Positions 24,464 to 36,261 of a stretch of DNA of 64,000 nt are shown here, one piece after another (within the stretch, counting starts at the first letter, position 1; every line of letters begins with the position of its first letter). Made by a program: the position numbers and the translations under genes. The notes under the pieces are model-generated. The model was not told where the DNA came from. It did no database searches and saw only the letters and a list, made by a program, of their open reading frames with translations. This DNA comes from Microtetraspora glauca (GTDB lineage: Bacteria > Actinomycetota > Actinomycetes > Streptomycetales > Streptomycetaceae). Where the stretch lies: NCBI GenBank assembly GCA_000721275.1, contig JOFO01000006.1:62001-126000 (forward strand), in the 5' to 3' direction.

Positions 24464-25089
24464 TCGCCTTCGTCAGCGGCCCGGTCGCCGCCGTCGCCCC
24501 CACCACCGCCGTCGTCGAGGTCGGCGGCGTCGGGATGGCCGTCCAGTGCACCCCCAACACCCTCGCGGGCCTCCGCGTCGGCGAGCACACCCGGCTCGCC
24601 ACCTCCCTCGTCGTCCGGGAGGACTCCCTCACCCTGTACGGCTTCGCGGACGACGACGAGCGCCAGGTCTTCGAACTGCTCCAGACCGCCAGCGGCGTCG
24701 GACCCCGGCTCGCCCAGGCCATGCTCGGCGTCCACAGCCCCGACGCGCTGCGCCTCGCCGTCTCCACCGGCGACGAGAAGGCCCTCACCGCCGTCCCCGG
24801 CATCGGCAAGAAGGGCGCCCAGAAGCTGCTGCTGGAGCTGAAGGACAAGCTCGGCCAGCCCCTCGGCAGCAGCGGACTCGTCGGACAGCGCGCCGTCGCC
24901 GCCGCCCCCGCCCCCTGGACCGAGCAGCTCACCGCCGCCCTCGTCGGCCTCGGCTACGCGAGCCGCGAGGCGGAGGAAGCGGTCGCCGCCGTCACCCCGC
25001 AGGCCGAGGCCGCGCTCGCCGAGACCGGCTCCGCGCCCGTGCCCCAGCTGCTGCGCGCCGCCCTGCAGACGCTCAACCGCGCCCGCTGA
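24460..25089 (+). CDS. ruvA: Holliday junction branch migration protein RuvA
   Basis: A 209-residue protein of three domains: an N-terminal OB fold (about 1-63, [14 protein letters not shown]), a tandem helix-hairpin-helix region (about 64-140, with [13 protein letters not shown] and [16 protein letters not shown]) and a C-terminal domain (about 160-209) that contacts RuvB. It binds the four-way junction as a tetramer and loads RuvB. The ATG overlaps the ruvC stop codon, so it is translationally coupled. Confidence 0.96.
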   Translation: MIAFVSGPVAAVAPTTAVVEVGGVGMAVQCTPNTLAGLRVGEHTRLATSLVVREDSLTLYGFADDDERQVFELLQTASGVGPRLAQAMLGVHSPDALRLAVSTGDEKALTAVPGIGKKGAQKLLLELKDKLGQPLGSSGLVGQRAVAAAPAPWTEQLTAALVGLGYASREAEEAVAAVTPQAEAALAETGSAPVPQLLRAALQTLNRAR

Positions 25090-25127
25090 CCGCCCGCAGC
25101 CCCGCCCGTACGAAGGAAGACACCACC

Positions 25128-26207
25128 GTGAACTGGGACGACGAGACGGCATCCGCCCACGAGGAGCGGATCGTCGGCGCCGCCGCCGAGGGCGACGACC
25201 AGGCCGTCGAGGCCGCGCTCCGCCCCAAGTACCTCGGCGAGTTCATCGGCCAGGAGAAGGTCCGCCAGCAGCTCGACCTCGTCCTCAAGGCCGCCCGCCA
25301 GCGCGGCGCCACCGCCGACCACGTCCTGCTCTCGGGCGCCCCCGGCCTCGGCAAGACCACCCTGTCGATGATCATCGCCGCGGAGATGAACGCGCCGATC
25401 AGGATCACCTCCGGCCCCGCCATCCAGCACGCCGGCGACCTCGCCGCGATCCTCTCCTCCCTCCAGGAGGGCGAGATCCTCTTCCTCGACGAGATCCACC
25501 GGATGTCCCGGCCCGCCGAGGAGATGCTCTACATGGCGATGGAGGACTTCCGCGTCGACGTCATCGTCGGCAAGGGCCCCGGCGCCACCGCCATCCCCCT
25601 CGACCTGCCGCCCTTCACCCTGGTCGGCGCCACCACCCGGGCCGGACTGCTGCCGCCCCCGCTCCGCGACCGCTTCGGCTTCACCGCCCACATGGAGTTC
25701 TACGAGCCGCACGAGCTGGAGCGCGTCGTCACCCGCTCCGCCGGCCTCCTCGACGTGGAGATCGACCCCGCCGGCGCCGCCGAGATCGCCGGCCGCTCCC
25801 GTGGCACCCCCCGCATCGCCAACCGGCTGCTGCGCCGCGTCCGCGACTACGCCCAGGTCAGGGCCGACGGCGTGATCACCCGGGAGATCGCCGGCGCCGC
25901 CCTCGGCGTGTACGAGGTGGACAGCCGCGGCCTCGACCGCCTCGACCGGGCCGTCCTGGAAGCCCTGCTGAAGCTCTTCGGCGGCGGACCCGTCGGCCTC
26001 TCCACCCTCGCCGTCGCCGTGGGGGAGGAGCGCGAGACCGTCGAGGAGGTCGCCGAGCCCTTCCTCGTACGCGAGGGACTGCTGGCCCGCACCCCCCGCG
26101 GCCGGGTCGCCACCCCCGCCGCCTGGACCCACCTCGGACTGGTCCCGCCGCAGGCCGCGGGCCCGGCCGGGGCCGGACCGGGACAACAGGGGCTGTTCGG
26201 CTCCTGA
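25128..26207 (+). CDS. ruvB: Holliday junction DNA helicase RuvB
   Basis: A 359-residue AAA+ motor. It has Walker [10 protein letters not shown] (70-78), Walker B FLDEIHR, sensor 1 in GATTRAG, the arginine-finger region RDRFGF and the winged-helix C-terminus ([18 protein letters not shown]). It drives branch migration with RuvA at Holliday junctions. The 38-nt gap from ruvA contains a purine-rich GAAGGAAG RBS before the GTG start. The C-terminal extension ends in GQQGLFGS, which resembles the QxxLF sliding-clamp-binding peptide; this is an observation only. Confidence 0.96.
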   Translation: MNWDDETASAHEERIVGAAAEGDDQAVEAALRPKYLGEFIGQEKVRQQLDLVLKAARQRGATADHVLLSGAPGLGKTTLSMIIAAEMNAPIRITSGPAIQHAGDLAAILSSLQEGEILFLDEIHRMSRPAEEMLYMAMEDFRVDVIVGKGPGATAIPLDLPPFTLVGATTRAGLLPPPLRDRFGFTAHMEFYEPHELERVVTRSAGLLDVEIDPAGAAEIAGRSRGTPRIANRLLRRVRDYAQVRADGVITREIAGAALGVYEVDSRGLDRLDRAVLEALLKLFGGGPVGLSTLAVAVGEERETVEEVAEPFLVREGLLARTPRGRVATPAAWTHLGLVPPQAAGPAGAGPGQQGLFGS

Positions 26208-26276
26208 GGTCGCTGTGACGGGTGGGTGACGGCGCGGAGTCTCGCCCGACCAGGAACCACGGTGCCATGCTGGGCG

Positions 26277-26306
26277 TTGTTCCATCGATGCGGACTCGCC
26301 TAGACT
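26277..26306 (+). promoter_or_regulatory. Candidate promoter of yajC-secD-secF
   Basis: TTGTTC (26277-26282), an 18-nt spacer and TAGACT (26301-26306) make a fair vegetative-type promoter, about 90 nt before the yajC start. Confidence 0.5.
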
Positions 26307-26394
26307 CCGCCGATGCCGCCCTTTCTGGTCGGCGTACCCACCCCCGAAGACCAGGCCGCGGGTTCTCCGTGACCGTGCGAAGGATTTCCGTCCC

Positions 26395-26847
26395 GTGAAT
26401 AACATCGGCATGCTCCTCCCGTTCATCGTGCTCATCGGGGCGATGTTCCTGATGACCCGCTCTGCCAAGAAGAAGCAGCAGCAGGCGGCGGAGATGCGCA
26501 ACCAGATGCAGCCCGGCACCGGCGTACGCACGATCGGGGGAATGTACGCCACCGTCAAGGAGATCCAGGACGAGACCGTCCTGCTCGAGGTCGCGCCCGG
26601 CGTCCACGCCGTCTACGCGAAGAACGCGATCGGCGCCGTCCTCGACGACGCCGAGTACAACCGGATCGTCCACGGCGACACCGACGAGGACGCCGCCGAC
26701 GAGACCGGCACCGTCGTCCCGGACGACGCCTCCTCGCTGACCGACGCCGACGAGGCCCCCAAGGCCGACCTGACGAAGAAGGCGGACCCGGCCGAGGCCG
26801 AGGTCGAGAAGGACGGCAAGGCCGACGGCGAGACCGAGGCGAAGTAA
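26395..26847 (+). CDS. yajC: Sec translocase accessory subunit YajC
   Basis: A 150-residue protein with one N-terminal membrane helix (about 4-21, LLPFIVLIGAMFLMT), then the YajC-type domain (KKKQQQAAEMRNQMQPGTGVRTIGGMYATV) and a long acidic, lysine-dotted tail (residues 96-150). YajC associates with SecDF and the SecYEG channel. Position directly upstream of secD and secF supports the call. The acidic tail is longer than in E. coli YajC, a common actinobacterial feature. The GTG start gives V-N-N-I-G-M. Confidence 0.93.
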   Translation: MNNIGMLLPFIVLIGAMFLMTRSAKKKQQQAAEMRNQMQPGTGVRTIGGMYATVKEIQDETVLLEVAPGVHAVYAKNAIGAVLDDAEYNRIVHGDTDEDAADETGTVVPDDASSLTDADEAPKADLTKKADPAEAEVEKDGKADGETEAK

Positions 26848-26861
26848 GGGAAACGACGCCC

Positions 26862-26902
26862 CCGGCCCCGCGGCCCACGCCCACCGGCGTGGCCGCGGCC
26901 GG
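26862..26902 (+). other. Long imperfect hairpin between yajC and secD
   Basis: Nested arms around 26862-26881 and 26886-26902 pair with small C bulges and a 4-nt CACC loop. It lies 15 nt after the yajC stop and about 100 nt before secD. It could be an attenuator or a partial terminator that sets a lower level of SecDF. Confidence 0.35.
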
Positions 26903-27000
26903 GAACGGTCCGACGTCTGCGGGGGAAGGCCCCACACACACTTCGTGGCCTCCGTGCGCCCCACCGGCGCCCGGACGGTTTGGACAGGGAGAAACGACAG

Positions 27001-28794
27001 GTGGCAGCACCGAAGAAGGGCCGAAGGCCGGCGGGGGGACAGAGCCGGCCGGGCCGCGCCCTGGCACTCATTCTGATCGCCATGGTCGCGCTCACCGGCG
27101 GCATGTTCTGGTCGGGGCACACCACCCCGCGCCTCGGCATCGACCTCGCCGGCGGCACGTCGATCACGCTCAAGGCCAAGGCGGAGCCCGGCCAGGAGTC
27201 CGCGGTCAACGAGACCAACATGAACACGGCGGTCGGCATCATCGAGCGCCGTGTCAACGGTCTCGGTGTCTCCGAGGCCGAGGTCCAGACGCAGGGCCGC
27301 GAGAACATCATCGTCAACATCCCCAAGGGGACGAACGAGAAGCAGGCCCGCGAGCAGGTCGGCACCACCGCCCAGCTGTACTTCCGGCCCGTGCTCACCG
27401 TCGCGGCCGCCGCTCCCGAGGCCGCGCCCACGGCGACCCCCTCCGGTTCGGCGACGCCGAAGCCCTCCGCCTCCGCCTCGGTGGGCGAGAAGAAGCCGGC
27501 CACGCCGACCGCCACCGCCTCCACCCAGGGCCGTGCCCTCTCCGAGGCCCTCAAGGCCCCGAACGCCACCGGCACGCCCACCCCCACCGGCTCCGCCTCC
27601 GGCACGCCGAAGACGAGCGCCACCCCGAAGGCGACCGGCACCCCGCAGCCGACCCCGTCCGCGGACGCCGCCACGGCCGCCCTCCAGCAGAAGTTCACCA
27701 CCCTGAACTGCCTGGACCCCAAGCAGCGCACCGCCGCCGCGGCCGGCACCAAGCCCACCGACACCATCGTCGCCTGCGGCAAGAACGCGATCGGCCAGTG
27801 GGAGAAGTACATCCTCGGCCCCGCCGAGGTCGAGGGCCGTGACGTCGACGACGCCAAGGCCGCCATCGACCAGCAGACCGGCCAGTGGATCGTGGACATG
27901 GAGTTCACGGACGCCGGCTCGAAGAAGTTCCAGTCGATCACCAGCAAGCTGTCGCAGCAGGCCGAGCCGCAGAACCAGTTCGCGATCGTGCTCGACGGCG
28001 AGGTCGTCTCCGCGCCCCGCGTCCAGACCACGCTGAGCGCCAACGCGCAGATCTCCGGCAGCTTCAACCAGCAGTCCGCGCAGGACCTCGGCAACATCCT
28101 CGCCTACGGCGCCCTGCCGCTCTCCTTCGACACCCAGAGCGTCGACACCGTCACTGCCGCCCTCGGCGGCGAGCAGCTGGAGGCCGGTCTCATCGCCGGC
28201 GCCATCGGTCTCGGCCTGGTCATCGTCTACCTGGTGGTCTACTACCGCGGCCTGTCGTTCATCGCGATCCTCAGCCTCGGCGTCTCCGCCCTGCTCACCT
28301 ACGTGATCATGGCGCTGCTCGGCCCGGCCATCGGCTTCGCGCTCAACCTGCCGGCCGTCTGCGGCGCCATCGTCGCCATCGGCATCACCGCGGACTCGTT
28401 CATCGTGTACTTCGAGCGCATCCGCGACGAGATCCGCGAGGGCCGCACCCTGCGCCCGGCCGTCGAGCGCGCCTGGCCGCGCGCCCGCCGCACCATCCTG
28501 GTCTCCGACTTCGTGTCGTTCCTGGCCGCCGCGGTGCTCTTCATCGTCACCGTCGGCAAGGTCCAGGGCTTCGCGTTCACGCTCGGCCTCACCACCCTGC
28601 TCGACGTCGTCGTGGTGTTCCTCTTCACCAAGCCGGTGATGACCCTGCTCGCCCGCACGAAGTTCTTCGGCAACGGCCACAAGCTGTCCGGCCTGGACCC
28701 GAAGAGCCTCGGCGCCAAGCCGCCGCTGCGCCGTGCCCGCCGTACCGCCCCCGCCGCCGGCGCCGCCGGCGCCGTCGAACCGAAGGAGGCGTGA
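27001..28794 (+). CDS. secD: Protein translocase subunit SecD
   Basis: A 597-residue RND-type membrane protein that, with SecF, uses the proton gradient to help pull proteins across the membrane. TM1 is at about 17-39. The large extracytoplasmic P1 region starts with the SecD signature RLGIDLAGGTSITL, and five more TM helices lie in the C-terminal third (VIVYLVVYYRGLSF, IGITADSFIVYFERIRDE). A Thr/Pro/Ser/Ala-rich insert of about 85 residues (138-222) splits P1. It is followed by two cysteines, C237 and C259, probably a disulfide outside the membrane. The GTG at 27001 has GGGAGA upstream; a TTG 21 nt earlier is less likely. Confidence 0.95.
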   Translation: MAAPKKGRRPAGGQSRPGRALALILIAMVALTGGMFWSGHTTPRLGIDLAGGTSITLKAKAEPGQESAVNETNMNTAVGIIERRVNGLGVSEAEVQTQGRENIIVNIPKGTNEKQAREQVGTTAQLYFRPVLTVAAAAPEAAPTATPSGSATPKPSASASVGEKKPATPTATASTQGRALSEALKAPNATGTPTPTGSASGTPKTSATPKATGTPQPTPSADAATAALQQKFTTLNCLDPKQRTAAAAGTKPTDTIVACGKNAIGQWEKYILGPAEVEGRDVDDAKAAIDQQTGQWIVDMEFTDAGSKKFQSITSKLSQQAEPQNQFAIVLDGEVVSAPRVQTTLSANAQISGSFNQQSAQDLGNILAYGALPLSFDTQSVDTVTAALGGEQLEAGLIAGAIGLGLVIVYLVVYYRGLSFIAILSLGVSALLTYVIMALLGPAIGFALNLPAVCGAIVAIGITADSFIVYFERIRDEIREGRTLRPAVERAWPRARRTILVSDFVSFLAAAVLFIVTVGKVQGFAFTLGLTTLLDVVVVFLFTKPVMTLLARTKFFGNGHKLSGLDPKSLGAKPPLRRARRTAPAAGAAGAVEPKEA

Positions 28795-28795
28795 G

Positions 28796-29869
28796 ATGTC
28801 GAAGCTCGGCGATCTCGGCGCCCGGCTCCACCGCGGTGAGGTCGGCTACGACTTCATCGGCAACCGCAAGATCTGGTACGGCCTCTCCGTCCTGATCACC
28901 ATCACGGCCATCGTCGCCCTGGCCGTCCGCGGCCTCAACATGGGCATCGAGTTCCAGGGCGGCGCCGTCTTCACCACCCCGAAGACCGACGTCACCGTCA
29001 GCCAGGCCACCGAGTACGCGGAGGAGGCGTCCGGTCACGACGCCATCGTCCAGCAGCTCGGCAACGGCTCGCTGCGCATCCAGGTCGGCGGCCTCGACAC
29101 CGAGCAGTCCGACAAGGTCCGCACCCAGCTGGCCGAGGACCTGAACCTCCCCGAGGACAAGATCGCCGCCGAGCTGGTCGGCCCCAGCTGGGGCGAGCAG
29201 ATCGCCAACAAGGCGTGGACCGGCCTCGGCGTCTTCATGATCCTCGTGGTGATCTACCTGGCGATCGCCTTCGAATGGAGAATGGCCGTCGCGGCACTGA
29301 TCGCGCTGATCCACGACCTCACCATCACCGTCGGCATCTACTCGCTGGTCGGCTTCGAGGTCACGGTCGGCACGGTGATCGGTCTGCTGACCATCCTCGG
29401 CTACTCGCTGTACGACACCGTCGTCGTCTTCGACTCCCTCAAGGAGCAGACGAAGGACCTCACGAAGCAGACCCGCTTCACCTACAGCGAGATGGCCAAC
29501 CGGTCGATCAACGGCACCCTGGTCCGCTCCATCAACACCACCGTCGTGGCGCTGCTGCCCGTCGCGGGCCTGCTCTTCATCGGCGGCGGCGTCCTCGGCG
29601 CCGGCATGCTCAACGACATCTCGCTGTCGCTCTTCGTGGGTCTGGCCGCCGGTGCCTACTCCTCGATCTTCATCGCCACCCCGCTCGTCGCCGACCTCAA
29701 GGAGCGCGAGCCGGCGATCAAGGCGCTGCGGAAGCGGGTGCTCGCCAAGCGCGCCTCCGGCTCCGCCCGCGCCGAGGACGGCCTGGACGACGGCACCGGC
29801 GCGGCCGAGACCGCGGTCGTCGGCCCCCGTGCGGCCCGCCGGGGCCGCGCCGAGGAGCCGCGCCGATGA
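28796..29869 (+). CDS. secF: Protein translocase subunit SecF
   Basis: A 357-residue partner of SecD. It has TM1 at about 29-47, the SecF motif MGIEFQGGAVF, the periplasmic P4 region, then five TM helices including SLYDTVVVFDSLKEQ and MANRSINGTLVRSINTT, the conserved proton-path region. The C-terminal 40 residues are basic. The ATG starts one base after the secD stop, with GGAGG upstream. Its stop overlaps the apt start by 4 nt. Confidence 0.95.
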   Translation: MSKLGDLGARLHRGEVGYDFIGNRKIWYGLSVLITITAIVALAVRGLNMGIEFQGGAVFTTPKTDVTVSQATEYAEEASGHDAIVQQLGNGSLRIQVGGLDTEQSDKVRTQLAEDLNLPEDKIAAELVGPSWGEQIANKAWTGLGVFMILVVIYLAIAFEWRMAVAALIALIHDLTITVGIYSLVGFEVTVGTVIGLLTILGYSLYDTVVVFDSLKEQTKDLTKQTRFTYSEMANRSINGTLVRSINTTVVALLPVAGLLFIGGGVLGAGMLNDISLSLFVGLAAGAYSSIFIATPLVADLKEREPAIKALRKRVLAKRASGSARAEDGLDDGTGAAETAVVGPRAARRGRAEEPRR

Positions 29870-30417
29870 CGGCCGAGGCCCAGGACGTGACCGGCCTGCT
29901 GCTCAGCCGGATCCGCGACGTCCCCGACTACCCGAAGCCGGGCGTGCTGTTCAAGGACATCACGCCGCTGCTCGCGGACCCGGAGGCGTTCACGGCTCTC
30001 ACCGACGCCCTCGCCGCCCTCTGCACCGCGCAGGGCGCGACGAAGATCGTCGGCCTGGAGGCCCGCGGCTTCATCCTCGCCGCGCCGGTCGCCGTCCGCG
30101 CGGGCCTGGGCTTCGTCCCGGTCCGCAAGGCCGGCAAGCTGCCCGGCGCCACGCTCCGGCAGGCGTACGAGCTGGAGTACGGCACCGCCGAGATCGAGGT
30201 GCACGCCGAGGACCTGGCCGCGGGCGACCGCGTCATGGTCATCGACGACGTCCTCGCCACCGGCGGCACCGCCGAGGCGTCCATCGAGCTGATCCGCCGC
30301 GCCGGCGCCGAGGTCGCGGGCGTCGCGGTCCTCATGGAGCTCGGTTTCCTCCCGGGCCGCGCCCGCCTGGAACCGGCCCTGCACGGCGCTCCGCTCACCG
30401 CGCTGATCACCGTCTGA
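29866..30417 (+). CDS. apt: Adenine phosphoribosyltransferase
   Basis: A 183-residue type I PRTase that salvages adenine to AMP with PRPP. It has the PRPP-binding motif VMVIDDVLATGGT (123-135), the flexible loop region around KLPGATLRQAYELEYG and the APRT-specific ARGF (66-69). The ATG overlaps the secF stop (ATGA), so it belongs to the sec operon transcript. The next gene is relA; apt between secDF and relA is the usual Streptomyces arrangement. A 32-bp perfect inverted repeat follows. Confidence 0.95.
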   Translation: MTAEAQDVTGLLLSRIRDVPDYPKPGVLFKDITPLLADPEAFTALTDALAALCTAQGATKIVGLEARGFILAAPVAVRAGLGFVPVRKAGKLPGATLRQAYELEYGTAEIEVHAEDLAAGDRVMVIDDVLATGGTAEASIELIRRAGAEVAGVAVLMELGFLPGRARLEPALHGAPLTALITV

Positions 30418-30451
30418 GACGCGTCCGCGACGAATCCTTCGGATTCCGGCC

Positions 30452-30483
30452 AGGGGCGCCCCGGGAATTCCCGGGGCGCCCCT
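30452..30483 (+). terminator. apt terminator
   Basis: A perfect 32-nt inverted repeat (two 14-nt arms around AATT) followed by TGTGTGTTTGT, a U-rich tail. It separates apt from relA. Confidence 0.85.
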
Positions 30484-30582
30484 GTGTGTTTGTCCCGGTA
30501 CGTCCCCGGAAGGGGCCGGAGAGGCGGTGCCGTGGGGCCCGTCCGCCACCCGGGCGCGTGAGCACGGCGCGTCATGGCTCGA

Positions 30583-30588
30583 TACGAT
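30583..30588 (+). promoter_or_regulatory. Candidate -10 of the relA promoter
   Basis: TACGAT is a good vegetative -10 hexamer. It lies 76 nt before the TTG start at 30664 and just after an alternative ATG at 30574, which argues that the ATG is upstream of the transcript. Confidence 0.4.
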
Positions 30589-30663
30589 GGCCTTTCCGGG
30601 CCTGACCGGGGGACCCGGAACCTCCCCCAGACCCCGTCCGGGGGGACCCCAGAGGAGCGCTCT

Positions 30664-33114
<2,451 letters not shown>

Positions 33115-33121
33115 CCGTACG

Positions 33122-33163
33122 CACGAGAAGGGCCCCCGGCCGGTGCCGGGGGCCCTTCTCGTG
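33122..33163. terminator. Bidirectional terminator, relA / DUF349 gene
   Basis: Perfect 19-bp stem (33122-33140 with 33145-33163) with a CGGT loop between convergent genes. Confidence 0.85.
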
Positions 33164-33177
33164 GTCGTGCGGGCCGG

Positions 33178-34407
33178 TCAGCCGCCGAACTCCTGGAGGC
33201 CCTTCAGGGCCTGGTCCAGGAGGGCCTGGCGGCCTTCGAGCTCCTTGGTGAGCTTGTCGGCCTTGGCGTCGTTGCCGGCCGCGCGGGCGGCGTCGATCTG
33301 CTTGCGCAGCTTGTCGACGGCGTCCTGGAGCTGACCGGTCAGGCCCGCGGCACGCGCGCGCGCCTCCGGGTTGGTGCGGCGCCACTCGGCCTCCTCGGCC
33401 TCCTGGATCGCCCGCTCCACCGCCTGCATCCGGCCCTCCACCTTCGGACGGGCGTCGCGCGGCACGTGGCCGATGGCCTCCCAGCGCTCGTTGACGGCGC
33501 GGAAGGCGGCGCGGGCGGCCTTCAGGTCCGTCACCGGGAGCAGCTTCTCGGCCTCGGCCGCCAGCTCCTCCTTCAGCTTGAGGTTCTCGGTCTGCTCCGC
33601 GTCCCGCTCGGCGAAGACCCCGGAACGGGCGGCGAAGAAGACGTCCTGGGCGCCGCGGAAGCGGTTCCACAGGTCGTCCTCGTGCTCGCGCTGGGCCCGG
33701 CCGGCGGCCTTCCAGTCGGCCATCAGCTCGCGGTAGCGGGCCGCGGTCGCACCCCAGTCGGTGGAGTTCTGCAGCGCCTCGGCCTCGGCGACCAGGCGCT
33801 CCTTGGTCTTCCGGGCCTCCTCGCGCTGCGCGTCGAGCTGGGCGAAGTGCGCCTTCCGGCGCTTGGAGAACGCCGAGCGGGCGTGCGAGAAGCGGTGCCA
33901 CAGCTCGTCGTCGGACTTGCGGTCGAGCCGCGGCAGGCCCTTCCACGTGTCCACCAGCGACCGCAGCCGCTCGCCGGCCGCCCGCCACTGCTCGCTCTGC
34001 GCCAGCTCCTCGGCCTCGGTGACCAGCGCCTCCTTGGCGGCACGCGCCTCGTCGGCCTGCTTCGCCTTCTGCGCCCTGCGCTCCTCGCGGCGCGACTCCA
34101 CCGTCTCCACGAGCTTGTCCAGGCGGGCCGAGAGCGCGGCCAGGTCGCCGACGACGTGGTGCTCGTCGACCTGGTGCCGGATGTGCTCGATCGCCGCCAT
34201 GGCGTCCTTCGCCGAGAGGTCGGTGGTCTTCACCCGCTTCTCGAGGAGGCCGATCTCGACAACCAGGCCCTCGTACTTGCGCTCGAAGTAGGCCAGCGCC
34301 TCCTCGGGAGTGCCCGCCTGCCAGGATCCGACGACCTTCTCACCCTCGGCCGTCCGCACGTACACGGTGCCCGTCTCGTCGACACGGCCCCACGGGTCGC
34401 TGCTCAC
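33178..34407 (-). CDS. DUF349-repeat coiled-coil protein
   Basis: A 409-residue, mostly alpha-helical, highly charged protein. Several DUF349 repeats of about 70-75 residues are visible in series, marked by W-x(5)-R and LW-RF signatures: EQWRAAGERLRSLVDTWKGL, DELWHRFSHARSAF, TDWGATAARYRELMADWKAA, DLWNRFRGAQDVFF and then VNERWEAIGHVP. The C-terminal 60 residues form another coiled coil (KLRKQIDAARAAGNDAKADKLTKE). The function of DUF349 proteins is not established. The GTG at 34405-34407 is the start. It converges on relA and shares a terminator with it. Confidence 0.9.
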   Translation of the reverse strand: MSSDPWGRVDETGTVYVRTAEGEKVVGSWQAGTPEEALAYFERKYEGLVVEIGLLEKRVKTTDLSAKDAMAAIEHIRHQVDEHHVVGDLAALSARLDKLVETVESRREERRAQKAKQADEARAAKEALVTEAEELAQSEQWRAAGERLRSLVDTWKGLPRLDRKSDDELWHRFSHARSAFSKRRKAHFAQLDAQREEARKTKERLVAEAEALQNSTDWGATAARYRELMADWKAAGRAQREHEDDLWNRFRGAQDVFFAARSGVFAERDAEQTENLKLKEELAAEAEKLLPVTDLKAARAAFRAVNERWEAIGHVPRDARPKVEGRMQAVERAIQEAEEAEWRRTNPEARARAAGLTGQLQDAVDKLRKQIDAARAAGNDAKADKLTKELEGRQALLDQALKGLQEFGG

Positions 34408-34633
34408 AGCGCCTCCTCACCATGATGCCCTCGACGGGTGGTGACCCCCGGGCATCGTCCACAGTTCCTGGGCGGGCCGCGCCCGCCTTCCGCCGCGCGG
34501 CCGAAGGATCGGACCGCGCCGCACTACGCCAATCTAGGCGAACGGCGGCCCGGCTGTCCGCACTCAGCGCGACCGAATTCCACGGTCACGCGCGTGCGGG
34601 CCGCCGGACCGCCGTCCTGCGGAGCGCGTCCCC

Positions 34634-35386
34634 TCACTTCTTGGAGACGGTCGCCTTCTCGATCGTGACCGGCTTCTTCGGGGCGCCGTCGCCCTGGCCG
34701 CCCTCGGCCCCGGCCGCGCCGACCTTCTGCACCGCCTTCAGGCCCGCCGCGTCGATCGTGCCGAAGGGGGTGTACTGCGGCGGCAGCTTCGAGTCCTTGT
34801 AGACGAGGAAGAACTGCGAGCCGCCGGTGCCGGGCTGGCCGGTGTTGGCCATGGCGACCGTGCCCGCCTTGTACGTGACCTTGCCGTCGGCGCCCGGCTT
34901 GCCCAGGGCGTCGAGGTTCTCGTCCGGGATGGTGTAGCCGGGGCCGCCCATGCCGGTGCCCTCCGGGTCGCCGCACTGGAGGACGAAGATCCCGGCGGTG
35001 GTGAGCCGGTGGCACTTGGTGCCGTCGAAGTACTTCTTGTCGGCGAGGTGCTTGAAGGAGTTCACCGTGCGCGGGGTCTTCGCCGCGTCCATGGTGATCG
35101 TGACGTCGCCCTCGTTGGTCTTCAGGGCGAAGTCGTACGTGCCCTCGGCCTCGATGCCCATCTTCGGCTCGCCGCTCGGGGCCTCCGCCTCGGTGTTCTT
35201 GGAGTCGCCCCCCAGGAACTGCACCGAGGCGTACACCGCGCCGCCGGCCGCGAGCACCACCGCGAGGGAGGCCGCGATCACCGTGTTGCGCCGCTTGGTC
35301 CTGCGCCGCGCCTCCGCCCGCCGCTGCTGCTGGCGCGCGTACTTGTCCCTGGCGAGCTGCCGCCGCCGCTGATCGCTGGTGACCAC
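34634..35386 (-). CDS. Membrane-anchored cyclophilin-type peptidyl-prolyl isomerase
   Basis: A 250-residue protein. A basic, Gln/Arg-rich cytoplasmic N-terminus (1-34) is followed by one TM anchor (about 35-54, TVIAASLAVVLAAGGAVYA), an acidic spacer, and the cyclophilin domain (about 90-245). That domain shows the family blocks VNSFKHLADKKYFDGTKCHR, GDPEGTGMGGPGYTIPDE, AMANTGQPGTGGSQFFLVY and FGTIDAAGLKAVQKV. It should catalyse proline isomerisation in extracytoplasmic proteins. The GTG at 35384-35386, with GGGAG upstream, is chosen; a longer frame upstream is non-coding. Confidence 0.92.
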   Translation of the reverse strand: MVTSDQRRRQLARDKYARQQQRRAEARRRTKRRNTVIAASLAVVLAAGGAVYASVQFLGGDSKNTEAEAPSGEPKMGIEAEGTYDFALKTNEGDVTITMDAAKTPRTVNSFKHLADKKYFDGTKCHRLTTAGIFVLQCGDPEGTGMGGPGYTIPDENLDALGKPGADGKVTYKAGTVAMANTGQPGTGGSQFFLVYKDSKLPPQYTPFGTIDAAGLKAVQKVGAAGAEGGQGDGAPKKPVTIEKATVSKK

Positions 35387-35540
35387 CGGGTCCGCTCCCT
35401 CTCGTTCGTGTGTTCCTGCCTTGGCCGGATGTGCCCGTACCGTATACGGGTTGGCTGTGGAATACGCACCGCCGGTAGGCTCTGATCTGCTGCATTCCGC
35501 GAGGCCGCAGCCCACTGCCGGACGACACAGAAGGACGATC

Positions 35541-36251
35541 GTGCTGATTGCCGGGTTCCCCGCCGGGGCCTGGGGCACCAACTGCTACGTGGTCGCCCCC
35601 GCCGCAGGCGAGGAGTGCGTCATCATCGACCCGGGCCACCAGGCCGCCCAGGGAGTCGAGGAGACGCTGAAGAAGCATCGGCTCAAGCCCGTCGCGGTGG
35701 TCCTCACCCATGGCCACATCGACCACGTCGCCTCCGTCGTCCCGGTCTGCGGCGCCCACGACGTGCCCGCGTGGATCCACCCCGCCGACCGGTACATGAT
35801 GAGCGACCCGGAGAAGGCCCTCGGCCGCTCCATCGGCATGCCCCTCATGGGCGAGCTGACCGTGGGCGAACCCGGCGATGTGCGGGAGCTCACCGACGGG
35901 GCCGCGCTGAAGCTCGCGGGCCTGGACTTCACCGTCGCGCACGCGCCCGGCCATACCAAGGGGTCGGTGACCTTCCGGACGCCGGAGACCTCGGAGATCC
36001 CCTCCGTGTTCTTCTCCGGCGACCTGCTGTTCGCCGGCTCCATCGGACGCACCGACCTGCCCGGCGGTGACATGGACGAGATGCTCGCGTCGCTGACCCG
36101 CGTGGTCCTGCCGCTCGACAACTCGACCGTCGTCCTGTCCGGCCACGGTCCCCAGACGACCATCGGCCAGGAGCGCGCCACCAACCCGTATCTGCGGCAG
36201 GTGGCCTCCGGCCTCGGGAGCGACTCCCAGGCTCCCCGACGAGGAATGTGA
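35541..36251 (+). CDS. MBL-fold hydrolase (glyoxalase II-like)
   Basis: A 236-residue metallo-hydrolase with the zinc motif THGHIDH (56-62), a further ligand histidine in APGHTKGSV, the bridging Asp in FSGDLLF and a final histidine in LSGHGPQT. The order and spacing match the glyoxalase II/ribonuclease-like MBL subgroup that hydrolyses thioesters. The GTG at 35541 has AAGGA before it. hisS starts 10 nt after the stop, so the two are co-transcribed. It is divergent from the cyclophilin gene. Confidence 0.9.
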   Translation: MLIAGFPAGAWGTNCYVVAPAAGEECVIIDPGHQAAQGVEETLKKHRLKPVAVVLTHGHIDHVASVVPVCGAHDVPAWIHPADRYMMSDPEKALGRSIGMPLMGELTVGEPGDVRELTDGAALKLAGLDFTVAHAPGHTKGSVTFRTPETSEIPSVFFSGDLLFAGSIGRTDLPGGDMDEMLASLTRVVLPLDNSTVVLSGHGPQTTIGQERATNPYLRQVASGLGSDSQAPRRGM

Positions 36252-36261
36252 CAAGACTCCC

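Noticed and set aside
30574..30663. ATG at 30574 as the relA start
   Set aside because: No RBS, and a good -10 (TACGAT, 30583-30588) lies downstream of it; the TTG at 30664 has AGAGGAG and matches the known Rel N-terminus.
35434..35450. CCCGTA/TACGGG dyad as an operator between the cyclophilin and MBL genes
   Set aside because: 6-bp arms with a 5-nt centre are easily found by chance at this GC content, and no regulator fits.
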